Shown here in pieces: positions 25,751 to 40,949 of a stretch of 64,000 nucleotides of DNA; the first letter of the stretch is position 1, and each line of letters begins with the position of its first letter. Where the stretch lies: positions 1 to 64,000 of the forward strand of contig JAYJMR010000057.1 in NCBI GenBank assembly GCA_037074705.1, in the 5' to 3' direction. Below the pieces are notes generated by a model that made no database searches, had not been told where the DNA came from, and saw nothing but the letters and a program-made list of their open reading frames with translations. Both the position numbers and the translations under genes were made by a program. This DNA is from Zhengitettix transpicula. Its lineage: Eukaryota; Arthropoda; Insecta; Orthoptera; Tetrigidae.

Positions 25751-28700
25751 ATCGTAATATTTCGACGTTTCGACGACAAGTTTGGAATTTCACCAACCAA
25801 GAATCTTCAAATAACAAAGTCTTATTTCATAATAAATGACTCGTTCTTTATAAAAATTACTCAAACCAGAACTTCTCAAATCTTAATCCATTAATATTAA
25901 TTAATATATCGTAATATTTCGACGTTTCGACGACAAGTTTGGAATTTCACCAACCTAGAATCTTCAAATAACAAAGTCTTATTTCATAATAAATGACTCG
26001 TTCTTTATAAAAATTACTCATACCTGCACTTCTAAAATCTTAATCCATAAATATTAATTAATATATCGTAATATTTCGACGTTTCGACGACAAGTTTGGA
26101 ATTTCACCAACCAAGAATCTTCAAATAACAAAGTCTTATTTCATAATAAATGACTCGTTCTTTATAAAAATTACTCAAACCTGCACTTCTAAAATCTTAT
26201 TCCATTAATATTAATTAATATATCGTAATATTTCGACGTTTCGACGACAAGTTTGGAATTTCACCAACCAAGAATCTTCAAATAACAAAGTCTTATTTCA
26301 TAATAAATGACTCGTTCTTTATAAAAATTACTCAAACCTGCACTTCTAAAATCTTATTCCATTAATATTAATTAATATATCGTAATATTTCGACGTTTCG
26401 ACGACAAGTTTGGAATTTCACCAACCAAGAATCTTCAAATAACAAAGTCTTATTTCATAATAAATGACTCGTTCTTTATAAAAATTATTCAAACCTGCAC
26501 TTCTAAAATCTTAATCCATTAATATTAATTAATATATCGTAATATTTCGACGTTTCGACGACAAGTTTGGAATTTCACCAACCAAGAATCTTCAAATAAC
26601 AAAGTCTTATTTCATAATAAATGACTCGTTCTTTATAAAAATTACTCAAACCTGCACTTCTAAAATCTTATTCCATTAATATTAATTAATATATCGTAAT
26701 ATTTCGACGTTTCGACGACAAGTTTGGAATTTCACCAACCAAGAATCTTCAAATAACAAAGTCTTATTTCATAATAAATGACTCGTTCTTTATAAAAATT
26801 ACTCAAACCAGAACTTCTCAAATCTTAATCCATTAATATTAATTAATATATCGTAATATTTCGACGTTTCGACGACAAGTTTGGAATTTCACCAACCTAG
26901 AATCTTCAAATAACAAAGTCTTATTTCATAATAAATGACTCGTTCTTTATAAAAATTACTCAAACCAGATCTTCTAAAATCTTAATCCATTAATATTAAT
27001 TAATATATCGTAATATTTCGACGTTTCGACGACAAGTTTGGAATTTCACCAACCAAGAATCTTCAAATAACAAAGTCTTATTTCATAATAAATGACTCGT
27101 TCTTTATAAAAATTACTCAAACCAGATCTTCTAAAATCTTAATCCATTAATATTAATTAATATATCGTAATATTTCGACGTTTCGACGACAAGTTTGGAA
27201 TTTCACCAACCAAGAATCTTCAAATAACAAAGTCTTATTTCATAATAAATGACTCGTTCTTTATAAAAATTACTCAAACCAGATCTTCTAAAATCTTAAT
27301 CCATTAATATTAATTAATATATCGTAATATTTCGACGTTACGACGACAAGTTTGGAATTTCACCAACCAAGAATCTTCAAATAACAAAGTCTTATTTCAT
27401 AATAAATGACTCGTTCTTTATAAAAATTATTCAAACCTGCACTTCTAAAATCTTAATCCATTAATATTAATTAATATATCGTAATATTTCGACGTTTCGA
27501 CGACAAGTTTGGAATTTCACCAACCAAGAATCTTCAAATAACAAAGTCTTATTTCATAATAAATGACTCGTTCTTTATAAAAATTATTCAAACCTGCACT
27601 TCTAAAATCTTAATCCATTAATATTAATTAATATATCGTAATATTTCGACGTTTCGACGACAAGTTTGGAATTTCACCAACCAAGAATCTTCAAATAACA
27701 AAGTCTTATTTCATAATAAATAACTCGTTCTTTATAAAAATTACTCAAACCTGCACTTCTAAAATCTTAATCCATAAATATTAATTAATATATCGTAATA
27801 TTTCGACGTTTCGACGACAAGTTTGGAATTTCACCAACCAAGAATCTTCAAATAACAAAGTCTTATTTCATAATAAATGACTCGTTCTTTATAAAAATTA
27901 CTCAAACCTGCACTTCTAAAATCTTATTCCATTAATATTAATTAATATATCGTAATATTTCGACGTTTCGACGACAAGTTTGGAATTTCACCAACCAAGA
28001 ATCTTCAAATAACAAAGTCTTATTTCATAATAAATGACTCGTTCTTTATAAAAATTATTCAAACCTGCACTTCTAAAATCTTAATCCATTAATATTAATT
28101 AATATATCGTAATATTTCGACGTTTCGACGACAAGTTTGGAATTTCACCAACCAAGAATCTTCAAATAACAAAGTCTTATTTCATAATAAATAACTCGTT
28201 CTTTATAAAAATTACTCAAACCTGCACTTCTAAAATCTTAATCCATAAATATTAATTAATATATCGTAATATTTCGACGTTTCGACGACAAGTTTGGAAT
28301 TTCACCAACCAAGAATCTTCAAATAACAAAGTCTTATTTCATAATAAATGACTCGTTCTTTATAAAAATTATTCAAACCTGCACTTCTAAAATCTTAATC
28401 CATTAATATTAATTAATATATCGTAATATTTCGACGTTTCGACGACAAGTTTGGAATTTCACCAACCAAGAATCTTCAAATAACAAAGTCTTATTTCATA
28501 ATAAATGACTCGTTCTTTATAAAAATTACTCAAACCTGCACTTCTAAAATCTTAATCCATTAATATTAATTAATATATCGTAATATTTCGACGTTTCGAC
28601 GACAAGTTTGGAATTTCACCAACCAAGAATCTTCAAATAACAAAGTCTTATTTCATAATAAATGACTCGTTCTTTATAAAAATTATTCAAACCTGCACTT

Positions 28701-28840
28701 CTAAAATCTTAATCCATTAATATTAATTAATATATCGTAATATTTCGACGTTTCGACGACAAGTTTGGAATTTCACCAACCAAGAATCTTCAAATAACAA
28801 AGTCTTATTTCATAATAAATGACTCGTTCTTTATAAAAAT
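25700..28840 (+). repeat. ATTATTC/ATAACTCG monomer domain with 3-mer HOR
   Basis: The variant ATTATTCAAA occurs at 25701, 26486, 27428, 27585, 28056, 28370 and 28684, and I saw it nowhere else in the window. Several of these units are followed by a unit with AAATAACTCG and CCATAAATATT. The pair 27585/28056 is one 3-mer (471 bp) apart with matching neighbours. Three consecutive BglII-site units lie inside, at 26967, 27124 and 27281, one of them followed by a private GTTACGACG. Confidence 0.75.
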
Positions 28841-29480
28841 TACTCAAACCAGATCTTCTAAAATCTTAATCCATTAATATTAATTAATATATCGTAATAT
28901 TTCGACGTTTCGACGACAAGTTTGGAATTTCACCAACCAAGAATCTTCAAATAACAAAGTCTTATTTCATAATAAATGACTCGTTCTTTATAAAAATTAC
29001 TCAAACCAGATCTTCTAAAATCTTAATCCATTAATATTAATTAATATATCGTAATATTTCGACGTTTCGACGACAAGTTTGGAATTTCACCAACCAAGAA
29101 TCTTCAAATAACAAAGTCTTATTTCATAATAAATGACTCGTTCTTTATAAAAATTACTCAAACCAGCACTTCTAAAATCTTAATATATTAATATTAATTA
29201 ATATATCGTAATATTTCGACGTTTCGACGACAAGTTTGGAATTTCACCAACCAAGAATCTTCAAATAACAAAGTCTTATTTCATAATAAATGACTCGTTC
29301 TTTATAAAAATTACTCAAACCAGATCTTCTAAAATCTTAATCCATTAATATTAATTAATATATCGTAATAATTCGACGTTTCGACGACAAGTTTGGAATT
29401 TCACCAACCAAGAATCTTCAAATAACAAAGTCTTATTTCATAATAAATGACTCGTTCTTTATAAAAATTACTCAAACCTG
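28840..29480 (+). repeat. BglII cluster, copy 1 of a 23-monomer-spaced duplication
   Basis: AGATCT falls at 28851, 29008 and 29322 with one unmarked unit between the second and third. That unit carries the rare TAATATATTAATATT at 29181. The same arrangement recurs at 32462, 32619, 32792 and 32933. The offset is 3611 bp, exactly 23 monomers. The last BglII unit here has a private AATAATTCGACG change. Confidence 0.8.
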
Positions 29481-32449
29481 CACTTCTAAAATCTTAATCT
29501 ATTAATATTAATTAATATATCGTAATATTTCGACGTTTCGACGACAAGTTTGGAATTTCACCAACCAAGAATCTTCAAATAACAAAGTCTTATTTTTTAA
29601 TAAATGACTCGTTCTTTATAAAAATTACTCAAACCTGCACTTCTAAAATCTTAATCCATTAATATTAATTAATATATCGTAATATTTCGACGTTTCGACG
29701 ACAAGTTTGGAATTTTACCAACCAAGAATCTTCAAATAACAAAGTCTTATTTCATAATAAATGACTCGTTCTTTATAAAAATTAGTCAAACCTGCACTTC
29801 TAAAATCTTAATCCATTAATATTAATTAATATATCGTAATATTTCGACGTTTCGACGACAAGTTTGGAATTTCACCAACCAAGAAACTAAAAATAACAAA
29901 GTCTTATTTCATAATAAATGACTCGTTCTTTATAAAAATTAGTCAAACCTGCACTTCTAAAATCTTAATCCATTAATATTAATTAATATATCGTAATATT
30001 TCGACGTTTCGACGACAAGTTTGGAATTTTACCAACCAAGAATCTTCAAATAACAAAGTCTTATTTCATAATAAATGACTCGTTCTTTATAAAAATTACT
30101 CAAACCTGCACTTCTAAAGTCTTAATCCATTAATATTAATTAATATATCGTAATATTTCGACGTTTCGACGACAAGTTTGGAATTTCACCAACCAAGAAT
30201 CTTCAAATAACAAAGTCTTATTTCATAATAAATGACTCGTTCTTTATAAAAATTACTCAAACCTGCATTTCTAAAATCTTAATCCATTAATATTAATTAA
30301 TATATCGTAATATTTCGACGTTTCGACGACAAGTTTGGAATTTCACCAACCAAGAAACTAAAAATAACAAAGTCTTATTTCATAATAAATGACTCGTTCT
30401 TTATAAAAATTAGTCAAACCTGCACTTCTAAAATCTTAATCCATTAATATTAATTAATATATCGTAATATTTCGACGTTTCGACGACAAGTTTGGAATTT
30501 CACCAACCAAGAAACTAAAAATAACAAAGTCTTATTTCATAATAAATGACTCGTTCTTTATAAAAATTACTCAAACCAGCACTTCTAAAATTTTAATCCA
30601 TTAATATTAATTAATATATCGTAATATTTCGACGTTTCGACGACAAGTTTGGAATTTTACCAACCAAGAATCTTCAAATAACAAAGTCTTATTTCATAAT
30701 AAATGACTCGTTCTTTATAAAAATTACTCAAACCTGCACTTCTAAAGTCTTAATCCATTAATATTAATTTATATATCGTAATATTTCGACGTTTCGACGA
30801 CAAGTTTGGAATTTTACCAACCAAGAATCTTCAAATAACAAAGTCTTATTTCATAATAAATGACTCGTTCTTTATAAAAATTACTCAAACCAGATCTTCT
30901 AAAATCTTAATCCATTAATATTAATTAATATATCGTAATATTTCGACGTTTCGACGACAAGTTTGGAATTTCACCAACCAAGTATCTTCAAATAACAAAG
31001 TCTTATTTCATAATAAATGACTCGTTCTTTATAAAATTTAGTCAAACCTGCACTTCTAAAATCTTAATCCATTAATATTAATTAATATATCGTAATATTT
31101 CGACGTTTCGACGACAAGTTTGGAATTTTACCAACCAAGAATCTTCAAATAACAAAGTCTTATTTCATAATAAATGACTCGTTCTTTATAAAAATTAGTC
31201 AAACCTGCACTTCTAAAATCTTAATCCATTAATATTAATTAATATATCGTAATATTTCGACGTTTCGACGACAAGTTTGGAATTTCACTAACCAAGTATC
31301 TTCAAATAACAAAGTCTTATTTCATAATAAATGACTCGTTCTTTATAAAAATTACTCAAACCAGCACTTCTAAAATCTTAATCCATTAATATTAATTAAT
31401 ATATCGTAATATTTCGACGTTTCGACGACAAGTTTGGAATTTTACCAACCAAGAATCTTCAAATAACAAAGTCTTATTTCATAATAAATGACTCGTTCTT
31501 TATAAAAATTAGTCAAACCTGCACTTCTAAAATCTTAATCCATTAATATTAATTAATATATCGTAATATTTCGACGTTTCGACGACAAGTTTGGAATTTC
31601 ACCAACCAAGAAACTAAAAATAACAAAGTCTTATTTCATAATAAATGACTCGTTTTTTATAAAAATTACTCAAACCTGCACTTCTAAAATCTTAATCCAT
31701 TAATATTAATTAATATATCGTAATATTTCGACGTTTCGACGACAAGTTTGGAATTTCACCAACCAAGAATCTTCAAATAACAAAGTCTTATTTCATAATA
31801 AATGACTCGTTCTTTATAAAAATTACTCAAACCAGCACTTCTAAAATCTTAATCCATTAATATTAATTAATATATCGTAATATTTCGACGTTTCGACGAC
31901 AAGTTTGGAATTTTACCAACCAAGAATCTTCAAATAACAAAGTCTTATTTCATAATAAATGACTCGTTCTTTATAAAAATTAGTCAAACCTGCACTTCTA
32001 AAATCTTAATCCATTAATATTAATTAATATATCGTAATATTTCGACGTTTCGACGACAAGTTTGGAATTTCACCAACCAAGAAACTAAAAATAACAAAGT
32101 CTTATTTCATAATAAATGACTCGTTCTTTATAAAAATTACTCAAACCTGCACTTCTAAAATCTTAATCCATTAATATTAATTAATATATCGTAATATTTC
32201 GACGTTTCGACGACAAGTTTGGAATTTCACCAACCAAGAAACTAAAAATAACAAAGTCTTATTTCATAATAAATGACTCGTTCTTTATAAAAATTACTCA
32301 AACCAGCACTTCTAAAATCTTAATCCATTAATATTAATTAATATATCGTAATATTTCGACGTTTCGACGACAAGTTTGGAATTTTACCAACCAGGAATCT
32401 TCAAATAACAAAGTCTTATTTCATAATAAATGACTCGTTCTTTATAAAA

Positions 32450-33090
32450 ATTACTCAAACCAGATCTTCTAAAATCTTAATCCATTAATATTAATTAATA
32501 TATCGTAATATTTCGACGTTTCGACGACAAGTTTGGAATTTCACCAACCAAGAATCTTCAAATAACAAAGTCTTATTTCATAATAAATGACTCGTTCTTT
32601 ATAAAAATTACTCAAACCAGATCTTCTAAAATCTTAATCCATTAATATTAATTAATATATCGTAATATTTCGACGTTTCGACGACAAGTTTGGAATTTCA
32701 CCAACCAAGAATCTTCAAATAACAAAGTCTTATTTCATAATAAATGACTCGTTCTTTATAAAAATTACTCAAACCAGCACTTCTAAAATCTTAATATATT
32801 AATATTAATTAATATATCGTAATATTTCGACGTTTCGACGACAAGTTTGGAATTTCACCAACCAAGAATCTTCAAATAACAAAGTCTTATTTCATAATAA
32901 ATGACTCGTTCTTTATAAAAATTACTCAAACCAGATCTTCTAAAATCTTAATCCATTAATATTAATTAATATATCGTAATATTTCGACGTTTCGACGACA
33001 AGTTTGGAATTTCACCAACCAAGTATCTTCAAATAACAAAGTCTTATTTCATAATAAATGACTCGTTCTTTATAAAAATTAGTCAAACCT
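32450..33090 (+). repeat. BglII cluster, copy 2 of the 23-monomer-spaced duplication
   Basis: AGATCT at 32462, 32619 and 32933 with TAATATATTAATATT at 32792 repeats the 28.84-29.48 kb block in the same spacing and order. It sits inside K domain 2. It is followed by a CCAAGTATC plus AGTC unit, the same follower as the isolated BglII unit at 30892. Confidence 0.8.
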
Positions 33091-36000
33091 GCACTTCTAA
33101 AATCTTAATCCATTAATATTAATTAATATATCGTAATATTTCGACGTTTCGACGACAAGTTTGGAATTTCACCAACCAAGAATCTTCAAATAACAAAGTC
33201 TTATTTCATAATAAATGACTCGTTCTTTATAAAAATTACTCAAACCTGCACTTCTAAAATCTTAATCCATTAATATTAATTAATATATCGTAATATTTCG
33301 ACGTTTCGACGACAAGTTTGGAATTTCACCAACCAAGAAACTAAAAATAACAAAGTCTTATTTCATAATAAATGACTCGTTCTTTATAAAAATTACTCAA
33401 ACCAGCACTTCTAAAATCTTAATCCATTAATATTAATTAATATATCGTAATATTTCGACGTTTCGACGACAAGTTTGGAATTTCACCAACCAAGAATCTT
33501 CAAATAACAAAGTCTTATTTCATAATAAATGACTCGTTCTTTATAAAAATTAGTCAAACCTGCACTTCTAAAATCTTAATCCATTAATATTAATTAATAT
33601 ATCGTAATATTTCGACGTTTCGACGACAAGTTTGGAATTTCACCAACCAAGAATCTTCAAATAACAAAGTCTTATTTCATAATAAATGACTCTTTCTTTA
33701 TAAAAATTACTCAAACCTGCACTTCTAAAATCTTAATCTATTAATATTAATTAATATATCGTAATATTTCGACGTTTCGACGACAAGTTTGGAATTTCAC
33801 CAACCAAGAATCTTTAAATAACAAAGTCTTATTTCATAATAAATGACTCGTTCTTTATAAAAATTACTCAAACCTGCACTTCTAAAATCTTATTCCATTA
33901 ATATTAATTAATATATCGTAATATTTCGACGTTTCGACGACAAGTTTGGAATTTCACCAACCAAGAATCTTCAAATAACAAAGTCTTATTTCATAATAAA
34001 TGACTCGTTCTTTATAAAAATTAGTCAAACCTGCACTTCTAAAATCTTAATCCATTAATATTAATTAATATATCGTAATATTTCGACGTTTCGACGACAA
34101 GTTTGGAATTTCACCAACCAAGAATCTTCAAATAACAAAGTCTTATTTCATAATAAATGACTCTTTCTTTATAAAAATTACTCAAACCTGCACTTCTAAA
34201 ATCTTAATCTATTAATATTAATTAATATATCGTAATATTTCGACGTTTCGACGACAAGTTTGGAATTTCACCAACCAAGTATCTTCAAATAACAAAGTCT
34301 TATTTCATAATAAATGACTCGTTCTTTATAAAAATTAGTCAAACCTGCACTTCTAAAATCTTAATCCATTAATATTAATTAATATATCGTAATATTTCGA
34401 CGTTTCGACGACAAGTTTGGAATTTCACCAACCAAGAATCTTCAAATAACAAAGTCTTATTTCATAATAAATGACTCGTTCTTTATAAAAATTACTCAAA
34501 CCTGCACTTCTAAAATCTTATTCCATTAATATTAATTAATATATCGTAATATTTCGACGTTTCGACGACAAGTTTGGAATTTCACCAACCAAGAAACTAA
34601 AAATAACAAAGTCTTATTTCATAATAAATGACTCGTTCTTTATAAAAATTACTCAAACCTGCACTTCTAAAATCTTAATCCATTAATATTAATTAATATA
34701 TCGTAATATTTCGACGTTTCGACGACAAGTTTGGAATTTCACCAACCAAGAAACTAAAAATAACAAAGTCTTATTTCATAATAAATGACTCGTTCTTTAT
34801 AAAAATTACTCAAACCAGCACTTCTAAAGTCTTAATCCATTAATATTAATTAATATATCGTAATATTTCGACGTTTCGACGACAAGTTTGGAATTTCACC
34901 AACCAAGAATCTTCAAATAACAAAGTCTTATTTCATAATAAATGACTCGTTCTTTATAAAAATTAGTCAAACCTGCACTTCTAAAATCTTAATCCATTAA
35001 TATTAATTAATATATCGTAATATTTCGACGTTTCGACGACAAGTTTGGAATTTCACCAACCAAGAAACTAAAAATAACAAAGTCTTATTTCATAATAAAT
35101 GACTCGTTCTTTATAAAAATTACTCAAACCTGCACTTCTAAAATCTTAATCCATTAATATTAATTAATATATCGTAATATTTCGACGTTTCGACGACAAG
35201 TTTGGAATTTCACCAACCAAGAAACTAAAAATAACAAAGTCTTATTTCATAATAAATGACTCGTTCTTTATAAAAATTACTCAAACCTGCACTTCTAAAA
35301 TCTTAATCCATTAATATTAATTAATATATCGTAATATTTCGACGTTTCGACGACAAGTTTGGAATTTTACCAACCAAGAATCTTCAAATAACAAAGTCTT
35401 ATTTCATAATAAATGACTCGTTCTTTATAAAAATTACTCAAACCTGCACTTCTAAAATCTTAATCCATTAATATTAATTAATATATCGTAATATTTCGAC
35501 GTTTCGACGACAAGTTTGGAATTTCACCAACCAAGAAACTAAAAATAACAAAGTCTTATTTCATAATAAATGACTCGTTCTTTATAAAAATTACTCAAAC
35601 CTGCACTTCTAAAATCTTAATCCATTAATATTAATTAATATATCGTAATATTTCGACGTTTCGACGACAAGTTTGGAATTTCACCAACCAAGAAACTAAA
35701 AATAACAAAGTCTTATTTCATAATAAATGACTCGTTCTTTATAAAAATTAGTCAAACCTGCACTTCTAAAATCTTAATCCATTAATATTAATTAATATAT
35801 CGTAATATTTCGACGTTTCGACGACAAGTTTGGAATTTCACCAACCAAGAAACTAAAAATAACAAAGTCTTATTTCATAATAAATGACTCGTTCTTTATA
35901 AAAATTACTCAAACCTGCACTTCTAAAATCTTAATCCATTAATATTAATTAATATATCGTAATATTTCGACGTTTCGACGACAAGTTTGGAATTTCACCA

Positions 36001-37299
36001 ACCAAGAAACTAAAAATAACAAAGTCTTATTTCATAATAAATGACTCGTTCTTTATAAAAATTAGTCAAACCTGCACTTCTAAAATCTTAATCCATTAAT
36101 ATTAATTAATATATCGTAATATTTCGACGTTTCGACGACAAGTTTGGAATTTTACCAACCAAGAATCTTCAAATAACAAAGTCTTATTTCATAATAAATG
36201 ACTCGTTCTTTATAAAAATTAGTCAAACCTGCACTTCTAAAATCTTAATCCATTAATATTAATTAATATATCGTAATATTTCGACGTTTCGACGACAAGT
36301 TTGGAATTTCACCAACCAAGAATCTTCAAATAACAAAGTCTTATTTCATAATAAATGACTCGTTCTTTATAAAAATTACTCAAACCAGCACTTCTAAAAT
36401 CTTAATCCATTAATATTAATTAATATATCGTAATATTTCGACGTTTCGACGACAAGTTTGGAATTTTACCAACCAAGAATCTTCAAATAACAAAGTCTTA
36501 TTTCATAATAAATGACTCGTTCTTTATAAAAATTAGTCAAACCTGCACTTCTAAAATCTTAATCCATTAATATTAATTAATATATCGTAATATTTCGACG
36601 TTTCGACGACAAGTTTGGAATTTCACCAACCAAGAAACTAAAAATAACAAAGTCTTATTTCATAATAAATGACTCGTTCTTTATAAAAATTAGTCAAACC
36701 TGCACTTCTAAAATCTTAATCCATTAATATTAATTAATATATCGTAATAATTCGACGTTTCGACGACAAGTTTGGAATTTCACCAACCAAGAAACTAAAA
36801 ATAACAAAGTCTTATTTCATAATAAATGACTCGTTCTTTATAAAAATTACTCAAACCAGCACTTCTAAAATCTTAATCCATTAATATTAATTAATATATC
36901 GTAATATTTCGACGTTTCGACGACAAGTTTGGAATTTCACCAACCAAGAATCTTCAAATAACAAAGTCTTATTTCATAATAAATGACTCGTTCTTTATAA
37001 AAATTAGTCAAACCTGCACTTCTAAAATCTTAATCCATTAATATTAATTAATATATCGTAATAATTCGACGTTTCGACGACAAGTTTGGAATTTCACCAA
37101 CCAAGAAACTAAAAATAACAAAGTCTTATTTCATAATAAATGACTCGTTCTTTATAAAAATTACTCAAACCTGCACTTCTAAAATCTTAATCCATTAATA
37201 TTAATTAATATATCGTAATATTTCGACGTTTCGACGACAAGTTTGGAATTTCACCAACCAAGAATCTTCAAATAACAAAGTCTTATTTCATAATAAATG

Positions 37300-37960
37300 A
37301 CTCGTTCTTTATAAAAATTACTCAAACCTGCATTTCTAAAATCTTAATCCATTAATATTAATTAATATATCGTAATATTTCGACGTTTCGACGACAAGTT
37401 TGGAATTTCACCAACCAAGAATCTTCAAATAACAAAGTCTTATTTCATAATAAATGACTCGTTCTTTATTTAAATTAGTCAAACCTGCACTTCTAAAATC
37501 TTAATCCATTAATATTAATTAATATATCGTAATATTTCGACGTTTCGACGACAAGTTTGGGAATTTCACCAACCAAGAATCTTCAAATAACAAAGTCTTA
37601 TTTCATAATAAATGACTCGTTCTTTATAAAAATTACTCAAACCTGCATTTCTAAAATCTTAATCCATTAATATTAATTAATATATCGTAATATTTCGACG
37701 TTTCGACGACAAGTTTGGAATTTCACCAACCAAGAATCTTCAAATAACAAAGTCTTATTTCATAATAAATGACTCGTTCTTTATTTAAATTAGTCAAACC
37801 TGCACTTCTAAAATCTTAATCCATTAATATTAATTAATATATCGTAATATTTCGACGTTTCGACGACAAGTTTGGAATTTCACCAACCAAGAATCTTCAA
37901 ATAACAAAGTCTTATTTCATAATAAATGACTCGTTCTTTATAAAAATTAGTCAAACCTGC
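37300..37960 (+). repeat. 2-mer duplication marked by TTATTTAAATTAGTC
   Basis: The change TTATAAAAATTAG to TTATTTAAATTAG occurs at 37469 and 37784, separated by two monomers plus one inserted G (GTTTGGGAATT near 37560). Both are preceded by a CCTGCATTTC unit. This is a simple two-monomer tandem duplication in which one copy later gained a base. Confidence 0.7.
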
Positions 37961-38599
37961 ACTTCTAAAATCTTAATCCATTAATATTAATTAATATATC
38001 GTAATATTTCGACGTTTCGACGACAAGTTTGGAATTTCACCAACCAAGAATCATCAAATAACAAAGTCTTATTTCATAATAAATGACTCGTTCTTTATAA
38101 AAATTACTCAAACCTGCATTTCTAAAATCTTAATCCATTAATATTAATTAATATATCGTAATATTTCGACGTTTCGACGACAAGTTTGGAATTTCACCAA
38201 CCAAGAAACTAAAAATAACAAAGTCTTATTTCATAATAAATGACTCGTTCTTTATAAAAATTACTCAAACCTGCACTTCTAAAATCTTAATCCATTAATA
38301 TTAATTAATATATCGTAATATTTCGACGTTTCGACGACAAGTTTGGAATTTCACCAACCAAGAAACTAAAAATAACAAAGTCTTATTTCATAATAAATGA
38401 CTCGTTCTTTATAAAAATTACTCAAACCTGCACTTCTAAAATCTTAATCCATTAATATTAATTAATATATGGTAATATTTCGACGTTTCGACGACAAGTT
38501 TGGAATTTCACCAACCAAGAATCTTCAAATAACAAAGTCTTATTTCATAATAAATGACTCGTTCTTTATAAAAATTACTCAAACCTGCACTTCTAAAAT

Positions 38600-40670
38600 C
38601 TTAATCTATTAATAATTATTAATATATCGTAATATTTCGACGTTTCGACGACAAGTTTGGAATTTCACCAACCAAGAATCTTCAAATAACAAAGTCTTAT
38701 TTCATAATAAATGACTCGTTCTTTATAAAAATTACTCAAACCTGCACTTCTAAAATCTTAATCTATTAATAATTATTAATATATCGTAATATTTCGACGT
38801 TTCGACGACAAGTTTGGAATTTCACCAACCAAGAATCTTCAAATAACAAAGTCTTATTTCATAATAAATGACTCGTTCTTTATAAAAATTACTCAAACCT
38901 GCACTTCTAAAATCTTAATCTATTAATAATTATTAATATATCGTAATATTTCGACGTTTCGACGACAAGTTTGGAATTTCACCAACCAAGAATCTTCAAA
39001 TAACAAAGTCTTATTTCATAATAAATGACTCGTTCTTTATAAAAATTACTCAAACCTGCACTTCTAAAATCTTAATCTATTAATAATTATTAATATATCG
39101 TAATATTTCGACGTTTCGACGACAAGTTTGGAATTTCACCAACCAAGAATCTTCAAATAACAAAGTCTTATTTCATAATAAATGACTCGTTCTTTATAAA
39201 AATTAGTCAAACCTGCACTTCTAAAATCTTAATCCATTAATATTAATTAATATATCGTAATATTTCGACGTTTCGACGACAAGTTTGGAATTTCACCAAC
39301 CAAGAATCTTCAAATAACAAAGTCTTATTTCATAATAAATGACTCGTTCTTTATAAAAATTACTCAAACCAGATCTTCTAAAATCTTTATCCATTAATAT
39401 TAATTAATATATCGTAATATTTCGACGTTTCGACGACAAGTTTGGAATTTCACCAACCAAGAATCATCAAATAACAAAGTCTTATTTCATAATAAATGAC
39501 TCGTTCTTTATAAAAATTACTCAAACCTGCACTTCTAAAATCTTAATCTATTAATAATTATTAATATATCGTAATATTTCGACGTTTCGACGACAAGTTT
39601 GGAATTTCACCAACCAAGAATCTTCAAATAACAAAGTCTTATTTCATAATAAATGACTCGTTCTTTATAAAAATTACTCAAACCTGCACTTCTAAAATCT
39701 TAATCTATTAATAATTATTAATATATCGTAATATTTCGACGTTTCGACGACAAGTTTGGAATTTCACCAACCAAGAATCTTCAAATAACAAAGTCTTATT
39801 TCATAATAAATGACTCGTTCTTTATAAAAATTACTCAAAATTGCACTTCTAAAATCTTAATCTATTAATAATTATTAATATATCGTAATATTTCGACGTT
39901 TCGACGACAAGTTTGGAATTTCACCAACCAAGAATCTTCAAATAACAAAGTCTTATTTCATAATAAATGACTCGTTCTTTATAAAAATTAGTCAAACCTG
40001 CACTTCTAAAATCTTAATCCATTAATATTAATTAATATATCGTAATATTTCGACGTTTCGACGACAAGTTTGGAATTTCACCAACCAAGAATCTTCAAAT
40101 AACAAAGTCTTATTTCATAATAAATGACTCGTTCTTTATAAAAATTAGTCAAACCTGCACTTCTAAAATCTTAATCCATTAATATTAATTAATATATCGT
40201 AATATTTCGACGTTTCGACGACAAGTTTGGAATTTCACCAACCAAGAATCTTCAAATAACAAAGTTTTATTTCATAATAAATGACTCGTTCTTTATAAAA
40301 ATTACTCAAACCAGATCTTCTAAAATCTTAATCCATTAATATTAATTAATATATCGTAATATTTCGACGTTTCGACGACAAGTTTGGAATTTCACCAACC
40401 AAGAATCATCAAATAACAAAGTCTTATTTCATAATAAATGACTCGTTCTTTATAAAAATTACTCAAACCAGCACTTCTAAAATCTTAATCCATTAATATT
40501 AATTAATATATCGTAATATTTCGACGTTTCGACGACAAGTTTGGAATTTCACCAACCAAGAATCTTCAAATAACAAAGTCTTATTTCATAATAAATGACT
40601 CGTTCTTTATAAAAATTAGTCAAACCTGCACTTCTAAAATCTTAATCTATTAATAATTATTAATATATCG
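38600..40670 (+). repeat. Eight monomers with a perfect 18-bp AT palindrome
   Basis: TATTAATAATTATTAATA replaces the normal dyad at 38607, 38764, 38921, 39078, 39549, 39706, 39863 and 40648. Two substitutions convert the overlapping 12- and 14-bp palindromes of the consensus into one longer perfect palindrome. The first four are consecutive units, then three consecutive, then one. The rest of each unit is standard (AATCTTCAAAT, CGTAAT). One member has CAAAATTGCAC at about 39836. TTAATTAA is lost in these units. Confidence 0.85.
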
Positions 40671-40949
40671 TAATATTTCGACGTTTCGACGACAAGTTTG
40701 GAATTTCACCAACCAAGAATCATCAAATAACAAAGTCTTATTTCATAATAAATGACTCGTTCTTTATAAAAATTACTCAAACCTGCACTTCTAAAATCTT
40801 AATCCATTAATATTAATTAATATATCGTAATATTTCGACGTTTCGACGACAAGTTTGGAATTTCACCAACCAAGAATCTTCAAATAACAAAGTCTTATTT
40901 CATAATAAATGACTCGTTCTTTATAAAAATTACTCAAACCTGCACTTCT

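Larger units (their letters stand above)
29700..38460 (+). repeat. K-type domain 2
   Basis: TTTTACC units reappear at about 29714 and K units (AAACTAAAAAT) at about 29883, after an 18.5-kb absence. Both are frequent up to about 36.5 kb (TTTTACC) and 38.37 kb (K). AGTC units are common here. Local markers include CCAAGTATC (about 30981, 31295, 33021 and 34279), CTAAAGTC (about 30116, 30745 and 34826) and CGTAATAATTCG (36743 and 37057, two monomers apart). The BglII cluster at 32.46-32.94 kb is embedded. The joint return of K and TTTTACC shows that this domain shares ancestry with 1-11.4 kb. Confidence 0.85.
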
